This document shows positions 1 to 8,235 of a stretch of 61,667 nucleotides of DNA, one piece after another. Below the pieces are notes generated by a model, which searched no databases, was not told where the DNA came from, and saw only the letters and a program-made list of their open reading frames with translations. This DNA comes from Myxococcales bacterium. Lineage in GTDB: Bacteria > Myxococcota_A > UBA9160 > UBA4427. The DNA lies in assembly GCA_014240165.1 (NCBI GenBank), contig JAAZXM010000019.1, forward strand, positions 1 to 61,667, in the 5' to 3' direction. The position numbers were made by a program, and so were the translations under genes. Numbering within the stretch: the first letter of the stretch is position 1; every line of letters begins with the position of its first letter.

Positions 1-1486
1 CATCGCGCATATCGATCACGTTGAGGTCGAAGCGCGCGCCGGGGACCAGCGCGAGGCTCATGGCGAGGAACGCTGCGGCCACGGCGAGTACCCGGCCCGG
101 CCGGGTTTCTGAAAATCGCCACCAGGTCGAGCGAAAATGAAGTTCGCCGGCCAGTTCGCTCGGGTCGTGAATACGCAGCCACTGCTCGAGCAGGGCGGGG
201 AAGAGCGTGAGGGTCAGGAAGAAGATGATGAACATCCCGTAGCCGGCGATCAGCCCCAACTCGGCCACGCCGAGATAATCGGTGGGTGCAAATACGAAGA
301 ACCCGATGGAGGTGGTGAGGGTGCAGATCAGGAGCGATCCGCCGACGCTCTCCCCGGCGCCCCGAAGTGCCGCGGGATGTCCCTTGCCTTCTCGGATGCG
401 CGCGGCGTAGGCCATGCCGAGGTGGATGCCGAAATCCACGCCCAGACCGATGAAGAGAATCCCGAAGGCGGCAGAGACGAGATTCAGATGGCCCACCGCG
501 GCGGCCGCCATGGCGGCGGACCAGACCAGCCCCACCAGAAGGGTGGCGAGGGCTGCGACGACGAGTTTCAGGGAGCGCAGGGCACGGCTGAGTACGCCGG
601 CGACAAAAAAGAAGCAGACAACGCCTCCCAACCCGAGATCCCACGCCAGCCCAAGCACTTCCTCGTAGTTGAGCGCGGGGTTGCCCGTGATCCGGACCTC
701 GATGCCGCGCGCGGGGTCGAGATCGAGTTGGCTGGCGTGCTGCCGAATTCTGTCCATCACGCGCCCGGCGGTCAGAAAGCTTTCGAAGTCGAGCACGGGA
801 TGCACCACGAGGATTCGGCGCTGGGCGACTTCCACTTCGGAGCCCTGGAGGAGCAATTGCTCCCAGGACAGCGCGATCGGAAATTCGCTGTAGACCGCCA
901 CCGTGGCTTTCCCCACCGAGTCGAGCAGGCTGGGCCAGCGCTCCGGATCAATCGCAGCCCCGGCTTTTTGAGTCTCCTCCAACCCGGCTTGGATGAGCGA
1001 GGCCAGGTTCGCGATGCTGGGATCCTGTTCCAGGGCCGCCAGGATCGGCTGCATGCGCGAAAGCTGATCCGCGAAGGTGTCGAGTTCGTCGACGCTTCGG
1101 TAGAGAAGTCCATGGGATTCGAAGAAGGCACCGCCGCCCGCAATGTAGACATCCTCTACGTATTCGGTATCGCTTTCCAGGCGGGCTTCCAGGCTGGAGG
1201 CGGCCTCTCGGGCAAGCTCCGGAGTCTCGGCGTCGATCACCACCAGCAGCGCGTTCTCGAGGTTGGGAAAGAGCCGGGCAAACGCTTCGTGATTCAGGCG
1301 AGACGGCAGATCCTCGGCGACCATCTGGACGTTGTCGGAATTGACGCCCAATTCGGTCGCGGCGAAAAAGCCCGCCCCGAGCGTAAGCGCAGCGCAGCCC
1401 GCGATGACTCGCCCCGAATGGCGCGCAGCGGCAGCCACCCAGGCTCCAAGCCATTGGGCGAGGGTTCTGTCGAGGGTGTCCTTCAA
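1..1486 (-). CDS. HpnN-like RND/MMPL family exporter (3' end beyond window)
   Basis: The visible 495 residues are the N-terminal half of an RND/MMPL lipid exporter. A TTG start at 1486 overlaps the TGA stop of the upstream phosphodiesterase gene (TTGA, 4 bp), so translation is probably coupled. Transmembrane segment 1 is followed by a long periplasmic region beginning TELGVNSDNVQMVAEDLP, then a cluster of membrane helices containing GLGVDFGIHLGMAY and FPALLEQWL. A second periplasmic domain opens with FDLNVIDMRD at the window edge. Both landmarks recall hopanoid-transport RND proteins (HpnN), which have about 870 residues. In the operon with a desaturase and a methyltransferase it could export a modified envelope lipid, but the substrate is inference and no hopanoid synthesis gene is in the window. 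Confidence 0.85.
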   Translation of the reverse strand, partial: MKDTLDRTLAQWLGAWVAAAARHSGRVIAGCAALTLGAGFFAATELGVNSDNVQMVAEDLPSRLNHEAFARLFPNLENALLVVIDAETPELAREAASSLEARLESDTEYVEDVYIAGGGAFFESHGLLYRSVDELDTFADQLSRMQPILAALEQDPSIANLASLIQAGLEETQKAGAAIDPERWPSLLDSVGKATVAVYSEFPIALSWEQLLLQGSEVEVAQRRILVVHPVLDFESFLTAGRVMDRIRQHASQLDLDPARGIEVRITGNPALNYEEVLGLAWDLGLGGVVCFFFVAGVLSRALRSLKLVVAALATLLVGLVWSAAMAAAAVGHLNLVSAAFGILFIGLGVDFGIHLGMAYAARIREGKGHPAALRGAGESVGGSLLICTLTTSIGFFVFAPTDYLGVAELGLIAGYGMFIIFFLTLTLFPALLEQWLRIHDPSELAGELHFRSTWWRFSETRPGRVLAVAAAFLAMSLALVPGARFDLNVIDMRD

Positions 1487-2871
1487 GGCGCCGGCTGCTT
1501 CGAATTTTCTTCTGGTGGCGAGTCATCCTCGAGGTAACCCAAGGCACGCAGGTGATCGATGATCACATCCTCATTGCCCGACCTGGACGCAAGGTGGCGT
1601 TCGATCGCCATATCGTCGTAGCTCGGGATCCAGTCGGGCTCGATGGGGCCGAGAAAACCCGCGGGCTCTTCCGCCATATCGCGGGGCACGGGGAGGTCCG
1701 CGAAGGCGAGCACCGAGGGGGCGATCTCGAAAACATTCACCCGGCCAGCTGATTCGCCCCGGGGTATTCCGCGTCCCCGGGCAAAGAGCACCCCGTTCAG
1801 GGCTGCGGGGGTATCGTGCTTGCCGGTCAGCAACATCAAGCTCACGCCCGCTTCGAAACCGTGATCCGAAATCACCAGGACGAGGTCTTCCGGCCCGTAA
1901 TCCGCTGCCAGCTGACCGATCAATGCGTCGGTAAACATGTAATAGTGGCGCAGGGCGTTGGCCCCGGCCTCGCGTTCGGAAGCAGAGGGCTGTAGCCCGG
2001 GCGGATAGCTGTCTGCCGGTTCCAGGTTTCCCCATAGCCAATGGGAGATACGGTCGATGCCCGGAAGAAGGACCATCAAGACATCGGGCTTGTAATCCGC
2101 TTGAAGCCCGAGGGCGACCCGCGCAATCTCCTGGTCGGTGGTGAATTGCTGGTTGAGGGTGGGACGGCTCACCCAATGGGGCAGGGCGTCGTTCTCGGCC
2201 AGAAAATTGGGCCACTCGTCCAGGGCCTCTGGATTCACCAGCTGCTCCTGGGCCCTTTCCGTCCACGCTTCGGGGTGGACCAGGGCGCCGAGGGAAGCGC
2301 GCTCGGCCTTGAAGGTCTTCTTCAACATGCTGATCTGTTCGGGAAAGAAATGGTCCGAGACCATCACGCCGTTGATTTTTTCCGGAGGGTAGGTGGTCCA
2401 CCAATTCACCACGCCGACACTTCGCCCGGATTGAGAAAGGATATTCCAAAGGGCTGGAACCTTGCGGTCGCCGCTGAGATAGAGCTCCTTGTCGTCGCTC
2501 TTGCTGGGTTTGACGAAGGCGAATACCCCGTGTTGGTTCGCCGGCCGACCCGTGGCGATGGTGTTCCAGATGCGCGGTGAGAAAAGAGGCAACACCGAGC
2601 GCAAGGGGCCCGAGACCCCTTCGGCTGCGATCTTGGCCAGGTGAGGAAGCTTGCCTTCACGAAGCATGGGGAAGGCAATTTCGGGGCTCGCCCCATCGAT
2701 TCCTATGATAAGGATTCGCGGGCGCTCCTTCTCGTCGCAGCCCAGGCCGAAAAAGGCGAGGGAGAGTCCCGCCAGAAGACTGGCGCGCGCCCAGGCCCGG
2801 GCCTGTTCCCAGCGACCCTGCGCGTCCGGCGCTCTCGTCGGCCGGTGGGTGTCCGCTTTTCGTGACTTCAA
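1483..2871 (-). CDS. Alkaline-phosphatase-superfamily phosphodiesterase-like lipoprotein
   Basis: This 462-residue protein belongs to the type I phosphodiesterase/nucleotide pyrophosphatase branch of the alkaline phosphatase superfamily. Metal-site landmarks are GIDGASP just after the export signal, then LFSPRIWNTIATG near the usual Thr/Ser nucleophile, SDHGFE, and KHDTPAALNG. The N-terminus has a basic stretch, a hydrophobic segment and a lipobox (FFGLGC), so it is probably an envelope lipoprotein facing the periplasm. I chose the TTG at 2871 because AGGAGG lies 11 nt upstream; an in-frame TTG at 2940 has no ribosome site. The stop overlaps the start of the RND exporter. It may hydrolyse a phosphodiester on a lipid or glycan; the substrate is unknown. 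Confidence 0.8.
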   Translation of the reverse strand: MKSRKADTHRPTRAPDAQGRWEQARAWARASLLAGLSLAFFGLGCDEKERPRILIIGIDGASPEIAFPMLREGKLPHLAKIAAEGVSGPLRSVLPLFSPRIWNTIATGRPANQHGVFAFVKPSKSDDKELYLSGDRKVPALWNILSQSGRSVGVVNWWTTYPPEKINGVMVSDHFFPEQISMLKKTFKAERASLGALVHPEAWTERAQEQLVNPEALDEWPNFLAENDALPHWVSRPTLNQQFTTDQEIARVALGLQADYKPDVLMVLLPGIDRISHWLWGNLEPADSYPPGLQPSASEREAGANALRHYYMFTDALIGQLAADYGPEDLVLVISDHGFEAGVSLMLLTGKHDTPAALNGVLFARGRGIPRGESAGRVNVFEIAPSVLAFADLPVPRDMAEEPAGFLGPIEPDWIPSYDDMAIERHLASRSGNEDVIIDHLRALGYLEDDSPPEENSKQPAP

Positions 2872-2970
2872 TGCCTTGGTCGCCTCCTGCGGCCAGTACA
2901 AGTAGCCCAGCCCAGGCGCATTCCAAGGCGAGGGTCCCAATGGAGCGAAGAACGCGGGAAGGCAGGCCTC

Positions 2971-3930
2971 TCAGGCTTTCCTTTTGCGGGCGATGAAGCG
3001 GAGGTTGCTTGTTTCGAGGCCGAGGCGAATGCGCACGCTGTCCGTGATCACCGCCAGGGCGAGGAGTACGGGGTTCTGGTAGGAGAAGAGTCGCCACCAG
3101 AAGCGCGGCCAACCACGGTCCTTGAAGAAGTTGCGGTGGGAGATGATCCAGGCCGAAGTACTGATGAGAAATTCACTGCGAACGATTTCGAAATGTTTAT
3201 TGTCCAGCAGGGTCGCGAGAGATCGAGTGCTAAAGAGGTTCCAATGCCGCGGAAAGTGGTAGTGGCCCCACCAGCGACCGGAGAAGAGCTTGTAGTCGAG
3301 CCCTCCGAGATTGGGCGTCTCGATGATGAAAACACCGCCTGGCTTCAGGAGTGCGTGGACGCGCTCGCAGAGCTCGCCCGGGTCGGCCACGTGCTCGATC
3401 AATTGGAGCATGATGATGGCATCGAAGCGCCCGCGTTGGTCTGCCCGCTCGGCGAACGTCTCGATGCGCTCGCAGTGAGCCTCGAAGCCTTTGGCCTGGC
3501 AGGCGGCGACGGCCTTCGCGTCGAATTCAAGCCCCACCGGATGCCATTGGGGATCGCCCGCGTCGGCCAGCAGCGAGAGGAAGCGGCCATCGCCGCACCC
3601 CACATCGAGCAGCGTGCGCTCTCCCCCGCCCAGGTATTCCCCGTAGAGCCGGACCTTTCCGCTTTCCCAAAAGCGCTGGATACGGGCCACCAATGCGTTG
3701 GTCGTGCCCACGAACGCGTAGTAGTTGGAGGGATAGATGATATCGAGATCCGCTGGGGCCGGTCGCGGGTCCAGGTATTGGTGGGCGCAGTCACGGCAAC
3801 GAACGAAGCGAAAAATGTTATCGGCGGTGTCGTATTCGAAATCTTTTCCGCTGGCGCAGATTTCCGAAGTGGAAGATCCGCAGAGTGCGCACGGGACCCG
3901 CTCGAGATCGAGATGGACAGGTCCGCTCAC
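2971..3930 (-). CDS. SAM-dependent methyltransferase with N-terminal zinc ribbon
   Basis: This 319-residue class I methyltransferase starts at GTG 3930, overlapping the stop of the desaturase gene (GTGA), with GGGGAAAGA just upstream. The first 45 residues hold two CxxC pairs (CALC and CRDC), a zinc-ribbon arrangement common in sugar and lipid methyltransferases. The SAM-binding motif LLDVGCGDGRFL, the acidic motif IEHVADP and the LKPGGVFIIETPN strand follow. The C-terminal part (SGRWWGHYHFPRHWNLFS) is typical of this family. Its place between a desaturase and a phosphodiesterase suggests that it modifies a lipid or a lipid-linked sugar. The exact acceptor cannot be read from sequence. Confidence 0.85.
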   Translation of the reverse strand: MSGPVHLDLERVPCALCGSSTSEICASGKDFEYDTADNIFRFVRCRDCAHQYLDPRPAPADLDIIYPSNYYAFVGTTNALVARIQRFWESGKVRLYGEYLGGGERTLLDVGCGDGRFLSLLADAGDPQWHPVGLEFDAKAVAACQAKGFEAHCERIETFAERADQRGRFDAIIMLQLIEHVADPGELCERVHALLKPGGVFIIETPNLGGLDYKLFSGRWWGHYHFPRHWNLFSTRSLATLLDNKHFEIVRSEFLISTSAWIISHRNFFKDRGWPRFWWRLFSYQNPVLLALAVITDSVRIRLGLETSNLRFIARKRKA

Positions 3931-4757
3931 TCTTTCCCCGTTTCCACAGACGCGGAGGGGGCGGGGCGCAGTCGGCGTTGAAAGAGGCTCTCCTCGATGG
4001 GCACCCGATTTTCCTCGAGGTAATCGATTTTCTCGCGAAAGCGTGCGGTGTATCCATGCCAGGGGATGGTGGGCCAAAGATGATGGACCGCATGGTAGTT
4101 ATGCCCGAGCACCCAAGGTGTGAGCCAGGGGGTTGTGATGATTCGGGTCCCGAGGAAGCGGTCGGCGGGGAGGCCCACATGGGGGAGATAGTTGACGTAC
4201 CAATCGAGGATCACTTTTGCAGCGATGAGGGGGATGAGCCAGATCAGCACCAGGTCGAAGAAAAATCCGCGCCATAGGGCGAACCCATACGCGAAGGTGA
4301 CCAGGCCGAGGAAAAAAAGATCGGAACGGCGCATTCCCGGCGTGCGCGGATCCTCGGCCAAAACGGATTGGGCATAGCCAATCGCACGGAAATAACGCAT
4401 CGGCAGCTGCCAGAACGGGCCGCCGGCGTAGATGAGATTCGGGTCCTTGTCTTTTTCGTTGAGATATTTGTGGTGTTCGAGATGGATGTGTCGCTGCATG
4501 AAATAGGGCGTCATATAGGGGAGCATGCCCAGGATCCCCGCTGCGTCGTTGAGCCAACGACGATTCGAAATAGTGCCGTGGGCGGCCTCGTGCCAGAGGG
4601 TGAAAGCCACGTGGATGGCGATCAGCGTCAGCAACATGTGGGCCCAGGTCGGCATGGGGCCGGCGAGGTAGAGCGCGAAATTGGCGACCAAGAGGCTCCA
4701 CTGAGCGATCAGCAGGGCCAGGGTTCGCGCATCGATCTTCAGGGCGGGCCGGGCCAT
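3927..4757 (-). CDS. Fatty-acid desaturase / carotenoid-hydroxylase-type membrane di-iron enzyme
   Basis: This 276-residue protein is an integral-membrane di-iron desaturase or hydroxylase. It shows the three histidine boxes: HEAAH at residues 56-60, HIHLEHH at 90-96, and HNYHAVHH near residue 220. Hydrophobic segments lie before box 1 and between boxes 2 and 3. The length is short for an acyl-CoA desaturase but normal for the compact desaturase/beta-carotene hydroxylase group. It is first in a coupled operon with the methyltransferase, phosphodiesterase and RND exporter, and a good sigma70-type promoter lies 58 nt upstream. The ATG at 4757 has AGAGG 4 nt before it. The substrate is probably a lipid acyl chain. 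Confidence 0.85.
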   Translation of the reverse strand: MARPALKIDARTLALLIAQWSLLVANFALYLAGPMPTWAHMLLTLIAIHVAFTLWHEAAHGTISNRRWLNDAAGILGMLPYMTPYFMQRHIHLEHHKYLNEKDKDPNLIYAGGPFWQLPMRYFRAIGYAQSVLAEDPRTPGMRRSDLFFLGLVTFAYGFALWRGFFFDLVLIWLIPLIAAKVILDWYVNYLPHVGLPADRFLGTRIITTPWLTPWVLGHNYHAVHHLWPTIPWHGYTARFREKIDYLEENRVPIEESLFQRRLRPAPSASVETGKE

Positions 4758-4814
4758 CTGCCTCTTTCCGGGCCGGGCTCGGCGCGGGGGCGATGCCCGA
4801 CGGTTGATGCGATA

Positions 4815-4843
4815 ATCTTAGGCGCAGCAAGGGCTTAGGTCAA
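4815..4843 (-). promoter_or_regulatory. Sigma70-type promoter of the desaturase operon
   Basis: On the minus strand TTGACC (5 of 6 to consensus, plus-strand 4838-4843) and TAAGAT (4 of 6, 4815-4820) are separated by exactly 17 bp. The start of transcription would be near 4808, giving a leader of about 50 nt before the desaturase ATG. This is one of the best matches to a housekeeping promoter in the intergenic regions I examined. Confidence 0.5.
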
Positions 4844-4888
4844 TTTTGAAAGCCAAGTCGAGATTTTCCGGCCCGAGGTGACCCGCCA

Positions 4889-7150
4889 GTGGAAGCAAGG
4901 CCAACCAAGCGATGGGCAGCAGCCGGTTCCAGGACCGGTTGGCTTCTCGTCTTTGTGGCCACGCTGCTCTTTCAGCTGCCTTTCTTCGACCTCTGGCTCA
5001 GCATCATGGACGAAGGTCATATGCTGCAATTCGCCGACATGCGGCTGAGGGGCGGCGAATTCTACCGGGACGCCACCTTTTACCCCCTGCCGGGCGCGTT
5101 CCACTTCCTATCCCAGATCTTCGAGATCTTCGGGGCATCGATCCTCGTCTCGCGTTGGTTGGTGGCGACGGAGTTCGCGGTTTTCGTTGTCCTGGTCTTC
5201 TTTCTGATGGGGAAAGTGATGCCTCCGGCCTGGGCCCTGCTCGGGGTTGGGGGCATGTGGCTCTACCGCATCTGGTGCTTCCCGCATTGGCAGATCTACA
5301 GCTATTCATCCACGAGCCTCCTCGTCCTGCTGGCCTGTGTGACCGCGCTGGTGGTCTACTTCGAACGCCGGGACCGCCGGGTACTCATGTTCTCGGGCCT
5401 GCTCTTTGGTCTCGGGGTGCTCTGCAAACAGGATTATGGCGCGGCCGCTCTTGTCGCGGTGGTTCTCTCCCTTGTGGTTTACGTGGCCACCCAGCCGAGC
5501 GACTCCCGGCCTTCTTTTGTATCGGTGTTGGGAACCTTTTTCTTGCCCGCCATGGCAGTAGGGGCGATCACCGGTCTCTATTATTGGCGCGTTGGGGTTT
5601 TGGGAGATCTCCTTCAATTCACGGTCTTCAATCATTTCGTGGGCATGTCGGCCTACGATTATTCGGAGTTTCCCGATCTCTTTCCGCTTTTCGGCCGGGA
5701 TGTGGCTCTCCGCACAACGCTCGCTCTTAGCGAATTTCTACCCGGGATCGTTCTCACCGCCGACTGGCCCACGGTTCGTGCTCATTTCCTCTTCACGGAA
5801 ACAGCGCTTTACGATTTTCTGATCAAGCTCTTCTTCTTCGGCCCCCAGCTTTTTCTGGCGGGTGCCGGGTGGCGACTGTGGTCGCTTCGCGAGCGCATCT
5901 ATCTACCCCAGGCCTCCCCGGAGAGAATCGCCTACTGGGTCCAGTTGATTTTCCTGATGCTGGGGACCGCCTTCGTTCTCCTGGCCTGGCTGAACCGACC
6001 CCAGGATTACGTCCACCTGGCGATCCTCTACTGGCCGCTGATCGTGCTCGCCATCTGCCTGGCCCATGGTTTTTTGGCGGGGCGCCGGAAGCGGCTTGTG
6101 TGGGCCACGGCGATCGCCCTGCTGCCCACCCTGATCCTGGTCGCTTATTCCGGGAGGCTGGTGATGAATCTTCGGGAGATCCACTCGGTGGAGGTTCCTG
6201 GACGGCGGGCGGGGATATGGGTGAAGCCCGGCGAAGCGGCCATGCTTGATTCGGTGCTGGAATACGTTCGTAACCACACCGATTCCCACGATCGATTGGC
6301 AACTCTTCCTTACTTACCCGTCGTCAATTTTCTGTCCGCACGCCAGGGGCCGCATCGTTCGGCCTATATCATCTGGCCCTTTCCCGAGATTCCCGATCGT
6401 GACCAGGTGGTTGTGGATGCCATGGAGGCGACGGGCACCGATCTTGTCATTTACAACTTCACCCAATTTTTCAGTTTCGACCCGGTTTGGGAACACGCCC
6501 CGGTGCTCTTCGCCTACCTCGTCGAAAACTTCGAGATCGATCGGATATTCAGCCATGATTTGTGGGGCTACAAGCCGGCGGCGTTGCGGCGCCGAAGCCC
6601 GGAAGAGCAGCGGCCGGGTCGATCCGTGATGCCCAGCGAGGTTGCGGGCCTATCACTTCGTATCGACGAGGTAAGCGGGCCTTCACGGGCAGTACCCCCG
6701 GAAGCACGGGGGGCCTACCTGCGAACGATGCTCTGGCCCTTCCGCCCCGTCGTCGCACTGCGGCCATCCGCAGGCGATCGGAGCAGCGTGCTTGCGTTGC
6801 CCCTGAGCGTTCCTCCCGAAGGCGGCAGGCTGCTTAGCGCCGTGGCGGTTCATCCCCAACGCTGGTTCTCGTTGCCGGCCTCATGGTCTGAGTTTCAGCT
6901 TTCCTTGCGAACCCCCGACGGCTCAGAAACGCTCTTCGAGCGCCGGCTCGACCCCAGCCATCGCGTCGAGGATAGGGGGTGGTTCGAGATCGACGCGGAC
7001 CTCGGCGCCTGGGCGGGCCAGGACGTGACCCTGGAGTTCAGCAGCCACGCCGAGAACTCCAGCGGCGAGGCCATCCTCTTCGGAGGTTGGGCGGAACCGC
7101 GCCTGGTGGCGCCGAATTTTCAGGCCGAGGAGCCGGCCGGGCCGGGATGA
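4889..7150 (+). CDS. GT39-like polytopic membrane glycosyltransferase, paralogue 1
   Basis: This 753-residue protein has about ten membrane helices over residues 18-430 and a soluble C-terminal region. Between helix 1 and the next helix lies MDEGH (Asp41, Glu42), matching the acidic motif of the first loop in GT39/ArnT/PMT transferases, which use polyprenyl-phosphate sugars in the periplasm. Other landmarks are FPHWQIYSYSS and LCKQDYGAA, also found in the paralogues at 10609-12786 and 12842-14527. The C-terminal 120 residues form a beta-rich domain with DLGAWAGQDVTLEF, shared with paralogue 2. The GTG start at 4889 has GAGGTG 8 nt upstream. Acceptor and sugar are unknown. Confidence 0.75.
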   Translation: MEARPTKRWAAAGSRTGWLLVFVATLLFQLPFFDLWLSIMDEGHMLQFADMRLRGGEFYRDATFYPLPGAFHFLSQIFEIFGASILVSRWLVATEFAVFVVLVFFLMGKVMPPAWALLGVGGMWLYRIWCFPHWQIYSYSSTSLLVLLACVTALVVYFERRDRRVLMFSGLLFGLGVLCKQDYGAAALVAVVLSLVVYVATQPSDSRPSFVSVLGTFFLPAMAVGAITGLYYWRVGVLGDLLQFTVFNHFVGMSAYDYSEFPDLFPLFGRDVALRTTLALSEFLPGIVLTADWPTVRAHFLFTETALYDFLIKLFFFGPQLFLAGAGWRLWSLRERIYLPQASPERIAYWVQLIFLMLGTAFVLLAWLNRPQDYVHLAILYWPLIVLAICLAHGFLAGRRKRLVWATAIALLPTLILVAYSGRLVMNLREIHSVEVPGRRAGIWVKPGEAAMLDSVLEYVRNHTDSHDRLATLPYLPVVNFLSARQGPHRSAYIIWPFPEIPDRDQVVVDAMEATGTDLVIYNFTQFFSFDPVWEHAPVLFAYLVENFEIDRIFSHDLWGYKPAALRRRSPEEQRPGRSVMPSEVAGLSLRIDEVSGPSRAVPPEARGAYLRTMLWPFRPVVALRPSAGDRSSVLALPLSVPPEGGRLLSAVAVHPQRWFSLPASWSEFQLSLRTPDGSETLFERRLDPSHRVEDRGWFEIDADLGAWAGQDVTLEFSSHAENSSGEAILFGGWAEPRLVAPNFQAEEPAGPG

Positions 7151-7186
7151 GGGCCCGGGTGATTGCCCGGCGTGGCCGCGCTGTGG

Positions 7187-7192
7187 CAGACT
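7187..7192 (+). promoter_or_regulatory. -10-like hexamer next to the GTG of the methyltransferase
   Basis: CAGACT ends 6 nt before GTG 7199, preceded by TGG as in an extended -10. No ribosome site is present. It fits the leaderless pattern seen at several other genes in the window, but with C in place of the first T. Confidence 0.2.
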
Positions 7193-7198
7193 CGACGC

Positions 7199-8086
7199 GT
7201 GTCCGATCCCTCTCAGCCGCGCTGTCTGGTCTGCGGCTCAAGCGAAGCGCATACGCGTTATCGCATCACGCGCTTCGATGTCCTGCAATGTCGTCCCTGC
7301 AGGCAGATCTACCTCCATCCCCTGCCCAGCGAGCAGGAAATCCAGACGCTCTTCGCTTTGCTCTACACCACCGGCGAGGGCTCGGTGCCCGAACTCAAGG
7401 ATTACTACCGCTTCTGTTTCGATGACGAGCCCAACAACCCGCTGGTGGAACAATACGAGGCCTGGCTCGATATCATCGAGCGCTTTCGGCCTCCCGGACG
7501 GGTACTCGATGTGGGGTGCGGAACCGGGCTCTTTCTCGCGGTGGCGCGGCGCCGGGGATGGGAGCCTTTCGGCATAGATGAAAGCATCGAGGCGACGCGC
7601 CATGCCCGTGACCATTTCGGCCTGGAACCGTGGCTGGGGGAGTTCGAGTCCCTCGGCGAGATGGACGAAACCTTCGACCTCGTGACGGGTTGGGACGTGA
7701 TCGAGCATTCCCGGCGACCGGCGGAACTGGCACAGGCGGCGCAGCGTTGCCTTGCGCCGGACGGCATGGTGGCGCTTTCAACCCCAAACCAGCGCAGCAT
7801 CCTGGATCTTGTGGGTGGGTTGATCTATCGACTGAGCGCCGGGCGCATCACGCTCCCCCTGGAGAAGTTCTACATCGAGCAGCATTTCCTCTACTTCACG
7901 CCAACCAGCCTGACCGAGTGTCTGGCCCGGGGCGGGCTCGAAACATTCCTTCTCGAACGAGAACTCACGGATCTCCGTCGCCTGACGGTTTCGCCCGCGG
8001 TGCGCTTGGGGCTGCAGTCCATGTTTTTGGCCGGTCGTCTCCTGGGCCGGGAAAACCGGCTCTTTGCCTTGGCTCGCCGAGCCTGA
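7199..8086 (+). CDS. SAM-dependent methyltransferase with N-terminal zinc ribbon
   Basis: This 295-residue class I methyltransferase has an N-terminal zinc ribbon (CLVC, then CRPC about 20 residues later), the SAM motif VLDVGCGTGLFLAVA, the DVIEHSRRP acidic motif and the APDGMVALSTPNQ strand. It is built like the methyltransferase at 2971-3930 but is clearly a separate sequence. GTG 7199 was chosen because the zinc ribbon begins just after it; the upstream in-frame extension looks non-coding. No Shine-Dalgarno is visible, and a -10-like CAGACT ends 6 nt before the start. It sits 48 bp after a GT39-like gene, so it may methylate a glycan or lipid carrier. Confidence 0.82.
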   Translation: MSDPSQPRCLVCGSSEAHTRYRITRFDVLQCRPCRQIYLHPLPSEQEIQTLFALLYTTGEGSVPELKDYYRFCFDDEPNNPLVEQYEAWLDIIERFRPPGRVLDVGCGTGLFLAVARRRGWEPFGIDESIEATRHARDHFGLEPWLGEFESLGEMDETFDLVTGWDVIEHSRRPAELAQAAQRCLAPDGMVALSTPNQRSILDLVGGLIYRLSAGRITLPLEKFYIEQHFLYFTPTSLTECLARGGLETFLLERELTDLRRLTVSPAVRLGLQSMFLAGRLLGRENRLFALARRA

Positions 8087-8164
8087 AACCCGGCATCGCG
8101 TCCCAGGCCAGGCAATGGGTTCTGCCGCTTTGGGATCCGTAATGCGTTGTGCCCCGGTTCAAGC

Positions 8165-8173
8165 TGGTATGAT
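8165..8173 (+). promoter_or_regulatory. Extended -10 promoter element upstream of the polyprenol-P-sugar synthase
   Basis: TGG followed by TATGAT (5 of 6 to TATAAT) forms an extended -10 element 62 bp before GTG 8236. A weak -35 (TTGTGC) sits about 15 bp further up. An extended -10 needs little -35 contact. Confidence 0.45.
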
Positions 8174-8174
8174 G

Positions 8175-8195
8175 CGCCCGCGCCTGTCGCGGGCG
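8175..8195. repeat. Perfect 8-bp inverted repeat overlapping the predicted transcription start
   Basis: The arms are CGCCCGCG (8175-8182) and CGCGGGCG (8188-8195), separated by CCTGT. The repeat begins 2 bp after the -10 hexamer TATGAT, so the predicted start point (about 8180) falls in the left arm. No T-tract follows, which argues against a terminator. A repressor operator at +1 is the most natural reading. Confidence 0.4.
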
Positions 8196-8235
8196 TGGAC
8201 AGTCCGTTTCCCGCGATTTCTCGAGGTTGTTTTCC

